Source: Thermobifida alba
GTDB lineage: Bacteria; Actinomycetota; Actinomycetes; Streptosporangiales; Streptosporangiaceae
Assembly: GCF_023208015.1 (NCBI RefSeq)
Contig: NZ_CP051627.1
Span: 4,074,422 to 4,138,421, forward strand
DNA: 64,000 nucleotides
Reading direction: 5' to 3'
In this document: in pieces, positions 34,818 through 43,100 of the stretch
How the letters are laid out: each line of letters starts with the position of its first letter
How positions within the stretch are numbered: position 1 is the first letter of the stretch
Notes under the pieces: generated by a model
What the model was told of the DNA's origin: nothing
The model's database searches: none
The model's input: the letters and a program-made list of their open reading frames with translations, nothing else
Translations under genes and position numbers: made by a program

Positions 34818-34840
34818 GACGCCCGTTCCGAACGGGCGTC
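34818..34840. promoter_or_regulatory. Perfect dyad in divergent promoter region
   Basis: GACGCCCGTT-CCG-AACGGGCGTC lies 46 bases upstream of the HD gene start and about 150 upstream of the flavoprotein. A terminator is not expected between divergent genes, so an operator or leader hairpin is likelier. Confidence 0.45.
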
Positions 34841-34876
34841 CAGCGAGGAGAGTAGCCGCAGCGTGGGGGACACCAG

Positions 34877-34891
34877 GTGATTATTCATCAC
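34877..34891. promoter_or_regulatory. AT-rich dyad upstream of flavoprotein gene
   Basis: GTGAT-TATTC-ATCAC inside an AT-rich patch about 100 bases upstream of the GTG start. It is a candidate operator; no cognate regulator is adjacent. Confidence 0.4.
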
Positions 34892-34993
34892 GGTGACGGA
34901 GGCCAGCGGAGGGATGTCCGCTCCTGCATCGGGGAAGTGGGGACTCCAGGCGAGGGGCACGCTGACGGGGAGACGACCGGGAGGGGAGACACC

Positions 34994-36367
34994 GTGGAGC
35001 GAACGGTGAACGGCGGCCGACGACTGGTCGTCATCGGCGGGGACGCCGCGGGGATGAGCGCCGCGGCACAGGCGCGCCGCGTCGGCCCCGAGGACCTGGA
35101 GATCCTCGCGGTGGAGCGCGGCAGCGTCACCTCGTACGCGGCGTGCGGCCTGCCCTACCTGGTCGCGGGGATCGTGCCGAGGCCGGAGGACCTGATCGTC
35201 CGCACCCCGGAGACCTTCGAGCGGGACTTCGCGATCCAGGTGCGCACCCGGACCGAGGCCACCGACATCGACCTGCGGGCGCAGCGGGTCCACACGGTCG
35301 ACGCGGCGGGACGGGAGCGGGAGGAGCCGTACGACTTCCTCGTGATCGCCACCGGGGCCGTGCCGAACCGCCCGGACCTGCCGGGAAGCCGCGCGGAGGG
35401 GGTCTTCGGAGTGCAGACCCTCGACGACGGGGTCAGGCTCCGCGGTTATCTGGAGGAGCACCGGCCGAGCCGCGCCGTGGTCGTGGGGGCCGGGTACATC
35501 GGTCTGGAGATGGCCGAGGCGTTCCTCATCCACGGCATGGCGGTCACCGTGCTGGAGGCGGGGCCCGAGCCGATGGGCACCCTGGACGAGGACATGGGCG
35601 CGCTGGTGCGCGAGGGGATGGTCCGCGCGGGGGTGGACTTCCGGCCGTGGACGCGGGCGATCGGCTTCGAGACCGACCGGGGCCGGGTGAGCGCTGTGGT
35701 GACCGAGGACGCCGCCCACCCCGCGGGCGTGGTGGTGTTGGGTCTGGGAACGCGACCCGACAGCGCACTGGCCCGGTCGGCCGGACTGCGGATCGGGTCG
35801 ACCGGGGGTGTCGCGGTGGACCGGCGCATGCGGACCTCGCAGGAGAACGTGTGGGCGGCCGGGGACTGCGTGGAGACCTTCCACCGGGTCTCGCGTGCGC
35901 CGGTGGCGATCGCGTTGGGGACGCACGCCAACAAGCAGGGCCGGGTCGCCGGGACCAACATCGGCGGCGGGTACGCGAGCTTCGGCGGGGTCGTGGGCAC
36001 CGCCGTCACCAAGATCTGCGGTCTGGAGGTGGGACGCACCGGGCTGAACGAGGCCCAGGCGCGGGCCGCCGGTTTCGAGTTCGAGTCGGTGGCCGTGGAC
36101 TCCACCACCCGCGCCGGGTACTTCCCCGGGGCGCTGCCGATCACCGTGAAACTGCTCGCGGAACGGCGCACCGGCCGCCTGCTGGGCGGTCAGGTCGTCG
36201 GCGGCGAGGGGGCCGCCCACCGGGTGGACGTGCTGGCCACCGCGCTGTGGAACGGGATGACGGTGGAGGAGGTCGCCGGGATGGACCTCTCCTACGCGCC
36301 GCCGTTCTCCCCGACGTGGGACCCGGTGCTGATCACCGCGCGCAGACTCGCCGAACGCGCCTACTGA
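34994..36367 (+). CDS. CoA-disulfide reductase / NADH-oxidase-like flavoprotein
   Basis: 457 residues. FAD site LVVIGGDAAGMSAAAQARR, redox-active Cys in SYAACGLPYLVAG (equivalent to the single Cys of CoA-disulfide reductase), NAD(P)H site VVVGAGYIGLEMAEAF, second FAD motif NVWAAGDCVE and the C-terminal LSYAPPFSPTWDPV with the conserved Tyr. There is no rhodanese domain. It probably reduces CoA disulfide or a persulfide, or acts as an NADH oxidase. GTG 34994 is preceded by GGGGAG; the ORF upstream to 34877 lies across the operator-like dyad. Its 3' end overlaps the convergent hydrolase by 7 bases. Confidence 0.87.
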   Translation: MERTVNGGRRLVVIGGDAAGMSAAAQARRVGPEDLEILAVERGSVTSYAACGLPYLVAGIVPRPEDLIVRTPETFERDFAIQVRTRTEATDIDLRAQRVHTVDAAGREREEPYDFLVIATGAVPNRPDLPGSRAEGVFGVQTLDDGVRLRGYLEEHRPSRAVVVGAGYIGLEMAEAFLIHGMAVTVLEAGPEPMGTLDEDMGALVREGMVRAGVDFRPWTRAIGFETDRGRVSAVVTEDAAHPAGVVVLGLGTRPDSALARSAGLRIGSTGGVAVDRRMRTSQENVWAAGDCVETFHRVSRAPVAIALGTHANKQGRVAGTNIGGGYASFGGVVGTAVTKICGLEVGRTGLNEAQARAAGFEFESVAVDSTTRAGYFPGALPITVKLLAERRTGRLLGGQVVGGEGAAHRVDVLATALWNGMTVEEVAGMDLSYAPPFSPTWDPVLITARRLAERAY

Positions 36368-37260
36368 TCCTCCGACGCCGACCGCGGGGCCGGCGGGACG
36401 GCGGCCGGGGGGTCGGCGACCAGGTGGGTGTGGAACCACTCGGCGAGGGCGCGGTCGGCCAGCACGGTGCCGGGGGTGGGCGGAGCGGGGTCCAGTCCGG
36501 GTTCGGGGCCCAGCGCGTGGGCGAGGTCGGGCACCACGATGTGCCGCAGGGTGTGCGGCCGGTGGTGGGAGGCCAGGGCGTCGTGCAGCAGGCGGCCGTG
36601 GCCGGGGCGGATGACCTCGTCCTGTTCGCCGTTGACGATGAGCAGCGGCGTCCGCGGCCTCCGGGAGGCCAGTTCCTCGGCCCGTTCGGTGAAGTCCAGC
36701 CAGGTGGCGATCTCGCGGGACCGGTCGTTCCACTCGTAGGCGACGCCGAGGTGGCGTTCCCGGGCCGCGAGCACCTGCGCCGGGTCGATCACGGGATTGA
36801 CCACGCCCACCGCGTCGACGGGCAGGTCGCTCTCGGCGAGGGCGAGGAACACGGCGGCTCCGCCCGCGCCGACCCCCAGCAGGCCCAGGGGGGCCTCGGG
36901 GACCGGGAAGGAGCGGCGCAGTTCGGCGACTGCCCGGGGCAGTTCGGCGGCGGCCTGCTCCACGACGGGGCCGTACAACCGGGACAGGTAGTCCTCCTGG
37001 CCGAGGCGGTTGACCTCGGGGACTCCGCCCTCGGGAAGCCGGTGGCCGAAGAGGGGGAGCCCGAGGTAGAACCTCCAGGCGGGCAGTCCGAACAGCGGCA
37101 GTGTTCCGGCGAGGGCGGATTCACTGCGCGGGGGTTCGAAGGCGTGCAGGCCGACGACCATCGGCGCGGGCCGGGCCGGGTCGGGCGGCGGGAACGCGAG
37201 ATAGGGCACTCCGGCGGCGATCCCGGTCAACGGTTCGGCAAGTGTGCTGTCGGCTACCAC
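36361..37260 (-). CDS. Alpha/beta-hydrolase-like protein without a Ser nucleophile
   Basis: 299 residues. The fold is suggested by PMVVGLHAFEPP, by LLIVNGEQDEVIRPGHG carrying the acid, and by VPDLAHALG carrying a His. The elbow that normally reads GxSxG is LLGVGAGGAA, with Gly131 at the nucleophile position. It may be a non-catalytic member or use another residue. The C-terminal ~40 residues are Pro/Ala-rich. Its start is close to a 310-base non-coding gap. Confidence 0.72.
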   Translation of the reverse strand: MVADSTLAEPLTGIAAGVPYLAFPPPDPARPAPMVVGLHAFEPPRSESALAGTLPLFGLPAWRFYLGLPLFGHRLPEGGVPEVNRLGQEDYLSRLYGPVVEQAAAELPRAVAELRRSFPVPEAPLGLLGVGAGGAAVFLALAESDLPVDAVGVVNPVIDPAQVLAARERHLGVAYEWNDRSREIATWLDFTERAEELASRRPRTPLLIVNGEQDEVIRPGHGRLLHDALASHHRPHTLRHIVVPDLAHALGPEPGLDPAPPTPGTVLADRALAEWFHTHLVADPPAAVPPAPRSASEDQ

Positions 37261-37569
37261 TGAGAGTTCCTCCCCTGTTCAGACGCGCTTCGCCGACCGA
37301 GGGGGACAGGCGTGCCGGCGCGTTGCGAACCTCGTGGTGTGAAGCGGATGAAAGGGCTGTGGACGAGAACGGCCGTCGAAGGAGTCGGGATGGCCGTCCG
37401 GGGGCGGACGAGTCGCCGTTCCGCATCGGGGAGCGGCTCGCACGCCATTGTCGCGGACCGTCGGCTGGACCGCGGTCGGAGGGACAGCGGCACAGGATGG
37501 TGTCGGCCGAATGGCGAACAGTCATTTTAGCGGTGCTTTGCCGGCTTCTTCGCCCTTGTGGGGAATGTC
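37261..37569. other. Intergenic gap
   Basis: About 310 bases between the hydrolase-like gene start and the TetR gene stop. No convincing gene, hairpin or repeat was seen; it presumably carries the hydrolase promoter. Confidence 0.4.
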
Positions 37570-38325
37570 CTAGTTTTCCGGTTCTGTCGCGAAAAGCTGC
37601 TCCAGGTAGCTGCGGACCAGCAGTTTGGCCGCGGAGACGAGACGGGGGTCGCCGTTGGGGTCCTCGCGGAAAGCCATTTTGAGCACCGCGTCCGCGGCCT
37701 CGACCGAGACGAGGGCCGCGAGGTCAAGCTTCTCACTCCGGACCGCTCCGGCGGCGGAAATCAGCAGGTCGCGCAGGCGTGTCGCGATGACCTTGTTGTT
37801 CTCGCGACTGGAGTCCAGCAGTCGGGGGTCGACCACGTCGCCGAAGTGCAGACTGCGGAACCCCGGCTCCTGGCGGTGCATGGTGACGTACTCGTCGATG
37901 ATCGCGTCGACGGTCTCGGTCCAGTGGTCGAAGTCCTGCTCCGCGATCCGCTGGGCGATCCGCGCGCTGAAGACGTCCAGATAACGCAGGCCCAGCGCCT
38001 GGGTGATCGCCTTCTTGTCGGGAAAGAACTGGTAGACCGAACCGATGGCGACCCCGGCGCGTTCGGCGATCTTGGTCGTGGTCAGCTCGGCGTACCCGCC
38101 CTCGTCCAGGAGTTCCGCACAGGCGTCCAGCATGCGCTGCACCCGGGCCATGCTGCGCTGCTGCGCGGGAAGGCGGCGCAGCGGCGCGTGGGCGAGGAAG
38201 GGGGTGGTGAGGACGGCCGGCCCGCTCCGGGGGGAGCGGTCGGACGGTTCCTCCGCCGTGCCGGGACCGGGACGGGGAGGTGGGGTGGGGGGCGAGGATG
38301 AGGAAGATCGGGAATCGGTGGTCAC
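37570..38325 (-). CDS. TetR-family transcriptional regulator
   Basis: About 251 residues. A Ser/Pro-rich, low-complexity N-terminal tail (residues 1-25) precedes the TetR HTH: LTTTKIAERAGVAIGSVYQFFPDKKAITQ. The ligand-binding domain is helical (HWTETVDAIIDEYVTMHRQ, then FRSLHFGDVVDPRLL). GTG 38325 is assumed; the core begins at MARVQRMLDACAEL. It is divergent from adenosine deaminase, with a GGCCACTTGTGGCC palindrome 82 bases upstream that could be its operator. Ligand unknown. Confidence 0.87.
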   Translation of the reverse strand: MTTDSRSSSSSPPTPPPRPGPGTAEEPSDRSPRSGPAVLTTPFLAHAPLRRLPAQQRSMARVQRMLDACAELLDEGGYAELTTTKIAERAGVAIGSVYQFFPDKKAITQALGLRYLDVFSARIAQRIAEQDFDHWTETVDAIIDEYVTMHRQEPGFRSLHFGDVVDPRLLDSSRENNKVIATRLRDLLISAAGAVRSEKLDLAALVSVEAADAVLKMAFREDPNGDPRLVSAAKLLVRSYLEQLFATEPEN

Positions 38326-38406
38326 GATCTCTGTGATGCCTTTCTTGATTGCTTGGTTATGTACTATTCCGACTCCCGGGTATGGATGGTCCGTTTCATG
38401 AATTTT

Positions 38407-38420
38407 GGCCACTTGTGGCC
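38407..38420. promoter_or_regulatory. Candidate TetR operator
   Basis: 14-bp palindrome GGCCAC-TT-GTGGCC in the AT-rich divergent region between the tetR-like gene and the adenosine deaminase gene. Position suits autoregulation; only position and symmetry support it. Confidence 0.35.
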
Positions 38421-38587
38421 GTGGTGATCATCGATTCTTTCGAATGCCTCGATGTCCGGATATCGCAAAAGAGGCGGTCCTGATCCCCACGACCGGTCGG
38501 GAGCTTCCCGGAGCGCGGACATCCGCGCAGTTCGGCTCGGGGAGCAGGGCGGCTGGGCAGCGGTTTCCGGTCCGATAGCGTCAAACC

Positions 38588-39616
38588 GTGAAGCCCTTCA
38601 GCCCCCCGGTCGAAAGATTCATCCAGGACCTGCCGAAGGTGGAACTCCACGTCCACCTCGAAGGGTCGATGAGCCCGCCGGTCTTCCTGCGGCTCGTCGA
38701 GAAGCACGGGATTCCCGGACTCCCGAGAACCCCCGAGGAAGTGGCGGCCCACTACGAGTTCCGCGACTTCGCCCGCTTCATCGAGGTCTACGTCGCCTCG
38801 GTGCGGGTGCTGCGCGACGAGGAGGACTTCGCGCTGCTCACCGTGGACGCGGCGCAGCGGCTCGCCGCCCAGAACGTCCGCTACGCCGAGGTGCACATCA
38901 GCCTCTACAACCACCTGTCCCGCGGCATCCCCGCCGCCGTGGTCTTCGCGGGAGTGGAACACGGGCGGCGGGAGGCCGAACGCCGCCACGGCATCAGGCT
39001 GCGCTGGATTCCCGACTTCCCCGGCGACTACGGGGCGGAGGCCGGGGAGCAGACGCTGGACGCGGTGCTCGCCGACGGTCCCCCCAGCGTCGTGGGCTTC
39101 GGCGTGGGCGGAGTGGAGGTCGACCGGGCCCCCTTCCGGGAGGTCTACGACCGGGCCCGGGCCGCCGGGCTGCACAGCCTGCCGCACGCGGGGGAGACCG
39201 GCGGGCCGCAGAACGTGTGGACGGCGCTCACCCTCCTGGGCGCCGAGCGCATCGGGCACGGCATCGGCAGCATGGCGGATCCGCGTCTGGTCGACCACCT
39301 GGGCAGCGAGCGCATCCCGTTGGACGTGGCGCCCACGTCCAACGTGCGCACCCGGGCGGTCGCCGACATCGCGGAGCACCCGTTGCCGCGCATGCTGGAG
39401 GCGGGCCTGGTGGTCACCCTGAACTCCGACGACCCGCCCATGTTCGGCACCGACCTGGTGAACGAGTACCGGACCGCCTACGCGCTCGGTCTGGACCTGC
39501 CGGACCTGGCCCTGCTGGCCCGCAACGGGGTCGCGGCCTCCTACCTCGACGCCGCGGCCAAACGCGAGTTGGCCGCACAGGTCGACGCGGTCCTGGCGGC
39601 CGCGCGGCGGGGGTGA
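38588..39616 (+). CDS. add: Adenosine deaminase
   Basis: 342 residues of the metal-dependent amidohydrolase fold. Zn ligands are in ELHVHLEGS (His21, His23), SLPHAGETGG and the late TLNSDDPPMFGTDL (Asp). ERIGHGIGSM supplies the catalytic His. It converts (deoxy)adenosine to (deoxy)inosine in purine salvage. Adenine or aminofutalosine deaminase activity cannot be excluded from sequence. GTG 38588 follows a non-coding stretch shared with tetR. Confidence 0.9.
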   Translation: MKPFSPPVERFIQDLPKVELHVHLEGSMSPPVFLRLVEKHGIPGLPRTPEEVAAHYEFRDFARFIEVYVASVRVLRDEEDFALLTVDAAQRLAAQNVRYAEVHISLYNHLSRGIPAAVVFAGVEHGRREAERRHGIRLRWIPDFPGDYGAEAGEQTLDAVLADGPPSVVGFGVGGVEVDRAPFREVYDRARAAGLHSLPHAGETGGPQNVWTALTLLGAERIGHGIGSMADPRLVDHLGSERIPLDVAPTSNVRTRAVADIAEHPLPRMLEAGLVVTLNSDDPPMFGTDLVNEYRTAYALGLDLPDLALLARNGVAASYLDAAAKRELAAQVDAVLAAARRG

Positions 39617-39664
39617 GGGTCGGCTCCGGAGGACGGCCGGGACGCACGGCGCGCCCCGGCCGGC

Positions 39665-40807
39665 TCAGACGGCCGGCTCGCCGGGTTCGGCGGTCAGGTT
39701 GATCCCGCTGCACTGCTCCCGGTAGCCCTCGAAGCTCGCCACGCCCTGGGCGACGGCGGACTCGTCCTCGTGCAGGATCGGGATGCCGCCCTGGATCTGG
39801 CCGGGCAGCCACTCGTCGTCGACGATCTCGTCGCCCTGGAGGGTGAGGCGGAGCACACCGGTCTCGGCGGTGGGGCCGTTGAAGTTGTAGAAGACGAAGT
39901 TGCCCAGACCGTAGTGCACGTAGGCATCGCCCATGTACCCGCCCGGACTGACCACGTGCGCGTGCCCGCCCACCACGGCGGTGGCGCCGGCGTCGATGAG
40001 CTGCCGGGCGAGGTCGGGGGCGTGCGGCAGCGGGCAGTGGTCGCCCTCCAGGCCCCAGTGCAGGAACACGATGACGGCGTCGGCCTCGGCGCGGGCCTCC
40101 TCGACGGCCCGGAGCGCGTGGGGCAGCATCTCGCCCTTGGTGGAGGCCAGGCCGGGTTTGCCCTCGCCCGCGGTCCACTCGGGGATCAGGTGGTCGTCCA
40201 GCACGTCGGTGGCGCCGATGATGGCCAGGGTGTTCCCGTTGACCTCGAAGAACTCGGGCTCGTAGGCCTCGGCGAGGTCGCGGCCCGCCCCGATCACCGG
40301 GAAGCCCGCGGCCTCGGCGTTGTCGAGGGTGTCGAGCAGGCCGTCGGTCCCGTAGTCCATGCCGTGGTTGTTGGCCACGGTCACCACGTCGATCCCGGCC
40401 GACTCCAGGGCGGTGAAGGCGGTGGCCGGGGCGCGGAACACGAACTGCTTGCCGGGCGCGGGGGTGCCGCCGTCGGTGACGGCGGTCTCCAGGTTGACCA
40501 CGCTGACATCGGCCTCCTGGAAGACTTCGGCGACCGGTCCCATCGCGGTGGCCGGATCGGCGTCCAACCGCTGTCGGAGCATTCCTTCGAACATGACGTC
40601 ACCGCCGATCGCGACGGTGTACGGCTCCTTGGGGGGTTCGGCGGAGGCGGACGGCGAGGGTTCGGCGGCGGTGTCGGGCCGGTCCGCGGCGGCGGGCTCC
40701 TCGGAGTCCGACCCGCAGGCCGTGGCGAGGAGGGCCGTGGTCAGCAGCAGCGCACCGAAGCGGAGCGGACGACCGTGAGGGAGGAACGTCGGGGAAAGCG
40801 GGGTCAC
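39665..40807 (-). CDS. CapA/PgsA-like metallophosphatase-fold lipoprotein
   Basis: About 380 residues. A lipoprotein signal ends LLTTALLATAC-GSD (lipidated Cys31), then an acidic/Ser/Pro linker. The CapA (poly-gamma-glutamate capsule) domain follows: VAIGGDVMFEG, VNLETAVTDGG, TVANNHGMDYG, VFLHWGLEGD and VVGGHAHVVSPGG, the metal-binding motifs of a calcineurin-like fold. No pgsB/C genes are nearby, so a capsule role is unproven. GTG 40807 has AGGAGA upstream. Confidence 0.87.
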   Translation of the reverse strand: MTPLSPTFLPHGRPLRFGALLLTTALLATACGSDSEEPAAADRPDTAAEPSPSASAEPPKEPYTVAIGGDVMFEGMLRQRLDADPATAMGPVAEVFQEADVSVVNLETAVTDGGTPAPGKQFVFRAPATAFTALESAGIDVVTVANNHGMDYGTDGLLDTLDNAEAAGFPVIGAGRDLAEAYEPEFFEVNGNTLAIIGATDVLDDHLIPEWTAGEGKPGLASTKGEMLPHALRAVEEARAEADAVIVFLHWGLEGDHCPLPHAPDLARQLIDAGATAVVGGHAHVVSPGGYMGDAYVHYGLGNFVFYNFNGPTAETGVLRLTLQGDEIVDDEWLPGQIQGGIPILHEDESAVAQGVASFEGYREQCSGINLTAEPGEPAV

Positions 40808-41015
40808 ACGTGTCTCCTGAGAGGCTGGTTCGGCCGACATGGGTAGGACGCGGGGAGCGGGCCGACCGTTGTGAGAAGCTCGGGTGATGAATCTGATTTG
40901 TTACATATGTCGGACTTGGCGTCGTCAAAACGCACCAGTGCCGCTACCAAGAGTAGCGATGTCGCGACGGAGGGTCGGGCACCCTGGGGCAAGCCGGCGA
41001 CATGCTGCACAATAA

Positions 41016-41044
41016 AATTGATGTATTCGTTTTCTTGATCAATT
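41016..41044. promoter_or_regulatory. Inverted repeat upstream of the Fur-family gene
   Basis: AATTGAT-N15-ATCAATT in an AT-rich patch ending 28 bases before the Fur-type start codon. Fur/PerR-family operators are AT-rich dyads, so autoregulation is plausible. Confidence 0.4.
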
Positions 41045-41071
41045 CCAGGTAGTTCCCTGGGGTGTGGAGCC

Positions 41072-41491
41072 ATGGACGACGCCGTTTCCCTCCGTGCGGC
41101 CGGGCTGCGGGTGACCGCCGCCCGCCTGGCGATCCTCGACGCGGTCCGCCAGGGGAACCACCTGGACGCCGACCGCGTGGCGCGCGCTGTCCGGGAGCAG
41201 GTCGGACACGTGTCGACCCAGGCGGTCTACGACAGCCTGCACGCTCTCACCGCGGCCGGACTGCTGCGCCGCATCGAACCCGCCGGCTCCCCCGCACGGT
41301 ACGAGACCCGTGTGGGAGACAACCACCACCATCTGGTCTGCCGCGCCTGCGGTGAGGTGACCGACGTCGACTGCGTGGTGGGGGAGGCCCCGTGCCTGAC
41401 GCCGTCGCAGGCGCACGGCTACGCCGTCGACGAGGCCGAAGTGGTGTTCTGGGGGACCTGCCCCGCCTGCCAGTCGGCGCGGCGGGACTGA
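41072..41491 (+). CDS. Fur-family metalloregulator (CatR/PerR-like)
   Basis: 139 residues. An N-terminal winged helix ([19 protein letters not shown], then [13 protein letters not shown]) precedes the metal-sensing domain [19 protein letters not shown]. Zn-binding CxxC pairs are CRAC and the C-terminal CPAC, both intact. The N-terminus is closest to the actinobacterial CatR/FurA branch, which controls catalase and peroxide response; no catalase gene lies in the window. It is divergent from the CapA-like lipoprotein. Confidence 0.87.
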   Translation: MDDAVSLRAAGLRVTAARLAILDAVRQGNHLDADRVARAVREQVGHVSTQAVYDSLHALTAAGLLRRIEPAGSPARYETRVGDNHHHLVCRACGEVTDVDCVVGEAPCLTPSQAHGYAVDEAEVVFWGTCPACQSARRD

Positions 41492-42131
41492 CCACCTGCC
41501 CGACCGGGCTGGTTCCGCGCCGTGGGCGCCCCGGCCCGGGAACACCGGCCGCGCCGACGCCCCCGGTCGTGTTCCGGTTCCCGAGGGCACCGGCGGCCCG
41601 GGAGGCGCGTCGTCAAGTGCTGGACCGGAGTCCGCTCCGATCCGGTGGGCGGCGCTGTCGAGAACCGTGATTTCGGTTTTCCGGGCGATTTGCCCCAAAC
41701 CTGGGAAAGTCCCTCCTCCGCTGTAGTTGCGGATGATTTCCGGCATTCCCTCCAAAGAGGGCGGTTGCCGGTCCGTTGTGGGGAACTCGGCGACATACGT
41801 GCTGGTGAGAGAGGTTCTGGCGGAATACGGGGATGTTTCGGGGAAGGCGGGGAGAAAAATCTCCCGGCCGTCCCGTGAAATCTTCAAAAGCTCCCTCGGA
41901 AACCCTCACGGAAACCCAACGAGCTGCTAACGTTGCGGTCTGTCAGCGGCCCTGAGTGGACCATGCTCTTTTCTGGTGGGTCCACCGTCGACCGGTCAGG
42001 TCGCCCCCGCCGCTGGAAAGACAACCTCAAGCTTTGGATGTCGGGCCGTGGTTCACCGATCCCGCTCACGGTGACTCTTTGTGCTCTGTCATTCGCTCCG
42101 GGTAGCAGTTAGCGAAAGGTCATACCGGAAC
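41492..42131. other. Long leader upstream of the chaplin gene
   Basis: 640 bases without a convincing gene and with lower GC than neighbours (about 41650-42130). It contains a 9-base direct repeat CGGAAACCC at 41897-41905 and 41909-41917 (12-base period). A developmental promoter is likely to be here, but I could not assign -35/-10 boxes. Confidence 0.45.
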
Positions 42132-42917
42132 ATGCGTAAGACGATGCTCGCCTCGACCGCCGTGCTCGTGACAGGGCTGGCGGCCGGGATCGCCTCCCCC
42201 GCCGCTGCGGACCAGATCGCCAGCGGCAACACCATCACCATTCCGGTGGACGTCGCCCTCGACGTCTGCGGCAACACCATCACCGCTGTCGGCGACGCCG
42301 AGGCCGCGTGCCAGAAGTTCATCGAAGCCCTCCAGGAGTCGTCCGGCGCGGAGGCCGACACGAGCCAGTCGGGGGAGGGCGACAGCCTCGCCAGCGACAA
42401 CACCATCACCATTCCGGTGGACGCCGCCCTCGACCTCTGCGGCAACACCGTCGCCGTCCTCGGCGACCCGGCCGGAGCCTCCTGCACCACCGTCGTCGAG
42501 GCGCTGCAGGAGGCGTCCGACGACTCCGGGAGCCAGGAGATCCGCCAGGAGAGGGGAGAGGCCGGCGGCTCCGGTGACAGGATCCTCAGCGGCAACGAGG
42601 TCAACGTCCCGGTCGACGCCGACGTCGACGTCTGCGGCAACGCGGTCGCCGTCCTGGGCTCCGGCGGGGCCGAGTGCGAGGAGCGGACCCAGGTGACCGA
42701 GGAGACGGGGACCGAGGAGACCGAGGCTCCCCGCAGGGACGCGGAGAAGCCCGCCGAGGACGCCGAGGCCCCGGTGAACACCGCGTCCAACGACCGCACC
42801 CTTCCGGTGACCGGTGCGGCCCTCGGCGGTCTGGTCGCCGCCGCGGTCGCCGCCCTCGGCGGTGGCGGCGCGGCCATGTACCTCGCCCGCCGGAAGAAGG
42901 CCGCGGCCAAGAACTGA
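42132..42917 (+). CDS. Chaplin-type surface protein with three chaplin repeats and sortase signal
   Basis: 261 residues. The signal peptide ends near SPAAA-DQ (about residue 26). Three chaplin-like modules follow: residues 32-60 (Cys46, Cys60), 89-118 (Cys103, Cys118) and 154-182 (Cys168, Cys182), each with the pattern N-T-I-T-I-P-V-D then CGNT. Acidic spacers separate them. The C-terminus has LPVTG (224-228), a membrane helix and a RRKKAAAKN tail, i.e. sortase anchoring. Long Streptomyces chaplins (ChpA-C) carry two modules; three is unusual. Such proteins assemble on aerial hyphae and lower surface tension. Confidence 0.87.
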   Translation: MRKTMLASTAVLVTGLAAGIASPAAADQIASGNTITIPVDVALDVCGNTITAVGDAEAACQKFIEALQESSGAEADTSQSGEGDSLASDNTITIPVDAALDLCGNTVAVLGDPAGASCTTVVEALQEASDDSGSQEIRQERGEAGGSGDRILSGNEVNVPVDADVDVCGNAVAVLGSGGAECEERTQVTEETGTEETEAPRRDAEKPAEDAEAPVNTASNDRTLPVTGAALGGLVAAAVAALGGGGAAMYLARRKKAAAKN

Positions 42918-42937
42918 GTTTCGTCCCCTCCGAATTC

Positions 42938-42968
42938 CGTGCCCCCCGGCCATCGGCCGGGGGGCACG
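42938..42968 (+). terminator. Hairpin after the chaplin gene
   Basis: GTGCCCCCCGGCC-ATC-GGCCGGGGGGCAC, a 13-bp stem with a 3-base loop, 21 bases after the stop. Confidence 0.75.
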
Positions 42969-43100
42969 TGCCATGTTCGGGAAAGGCGAGATTCGTCACC
43001 ATTGGGGCACGGGAAGTGACTTGGAATTTCCAGTGACATAAGACACAATTTCTCTGCTGGACGGGGGAGTTCGGGGGGTCTGACCAGGAGAAGAACTCTT

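Noticed and set aside
37312-37530. Short plus-strand ORF (72 aa) in the gap before tetR
   Set aside because: Arg/Gly-rich, no Shine-Dalgarno, no family resemblance.
38322-38336. TCAC-N7-GTGA dyad over the TetR start codon
   Set aside because: Short arms and unclear spacing; GGCCACTTGTGGCC is the better operator candidate.
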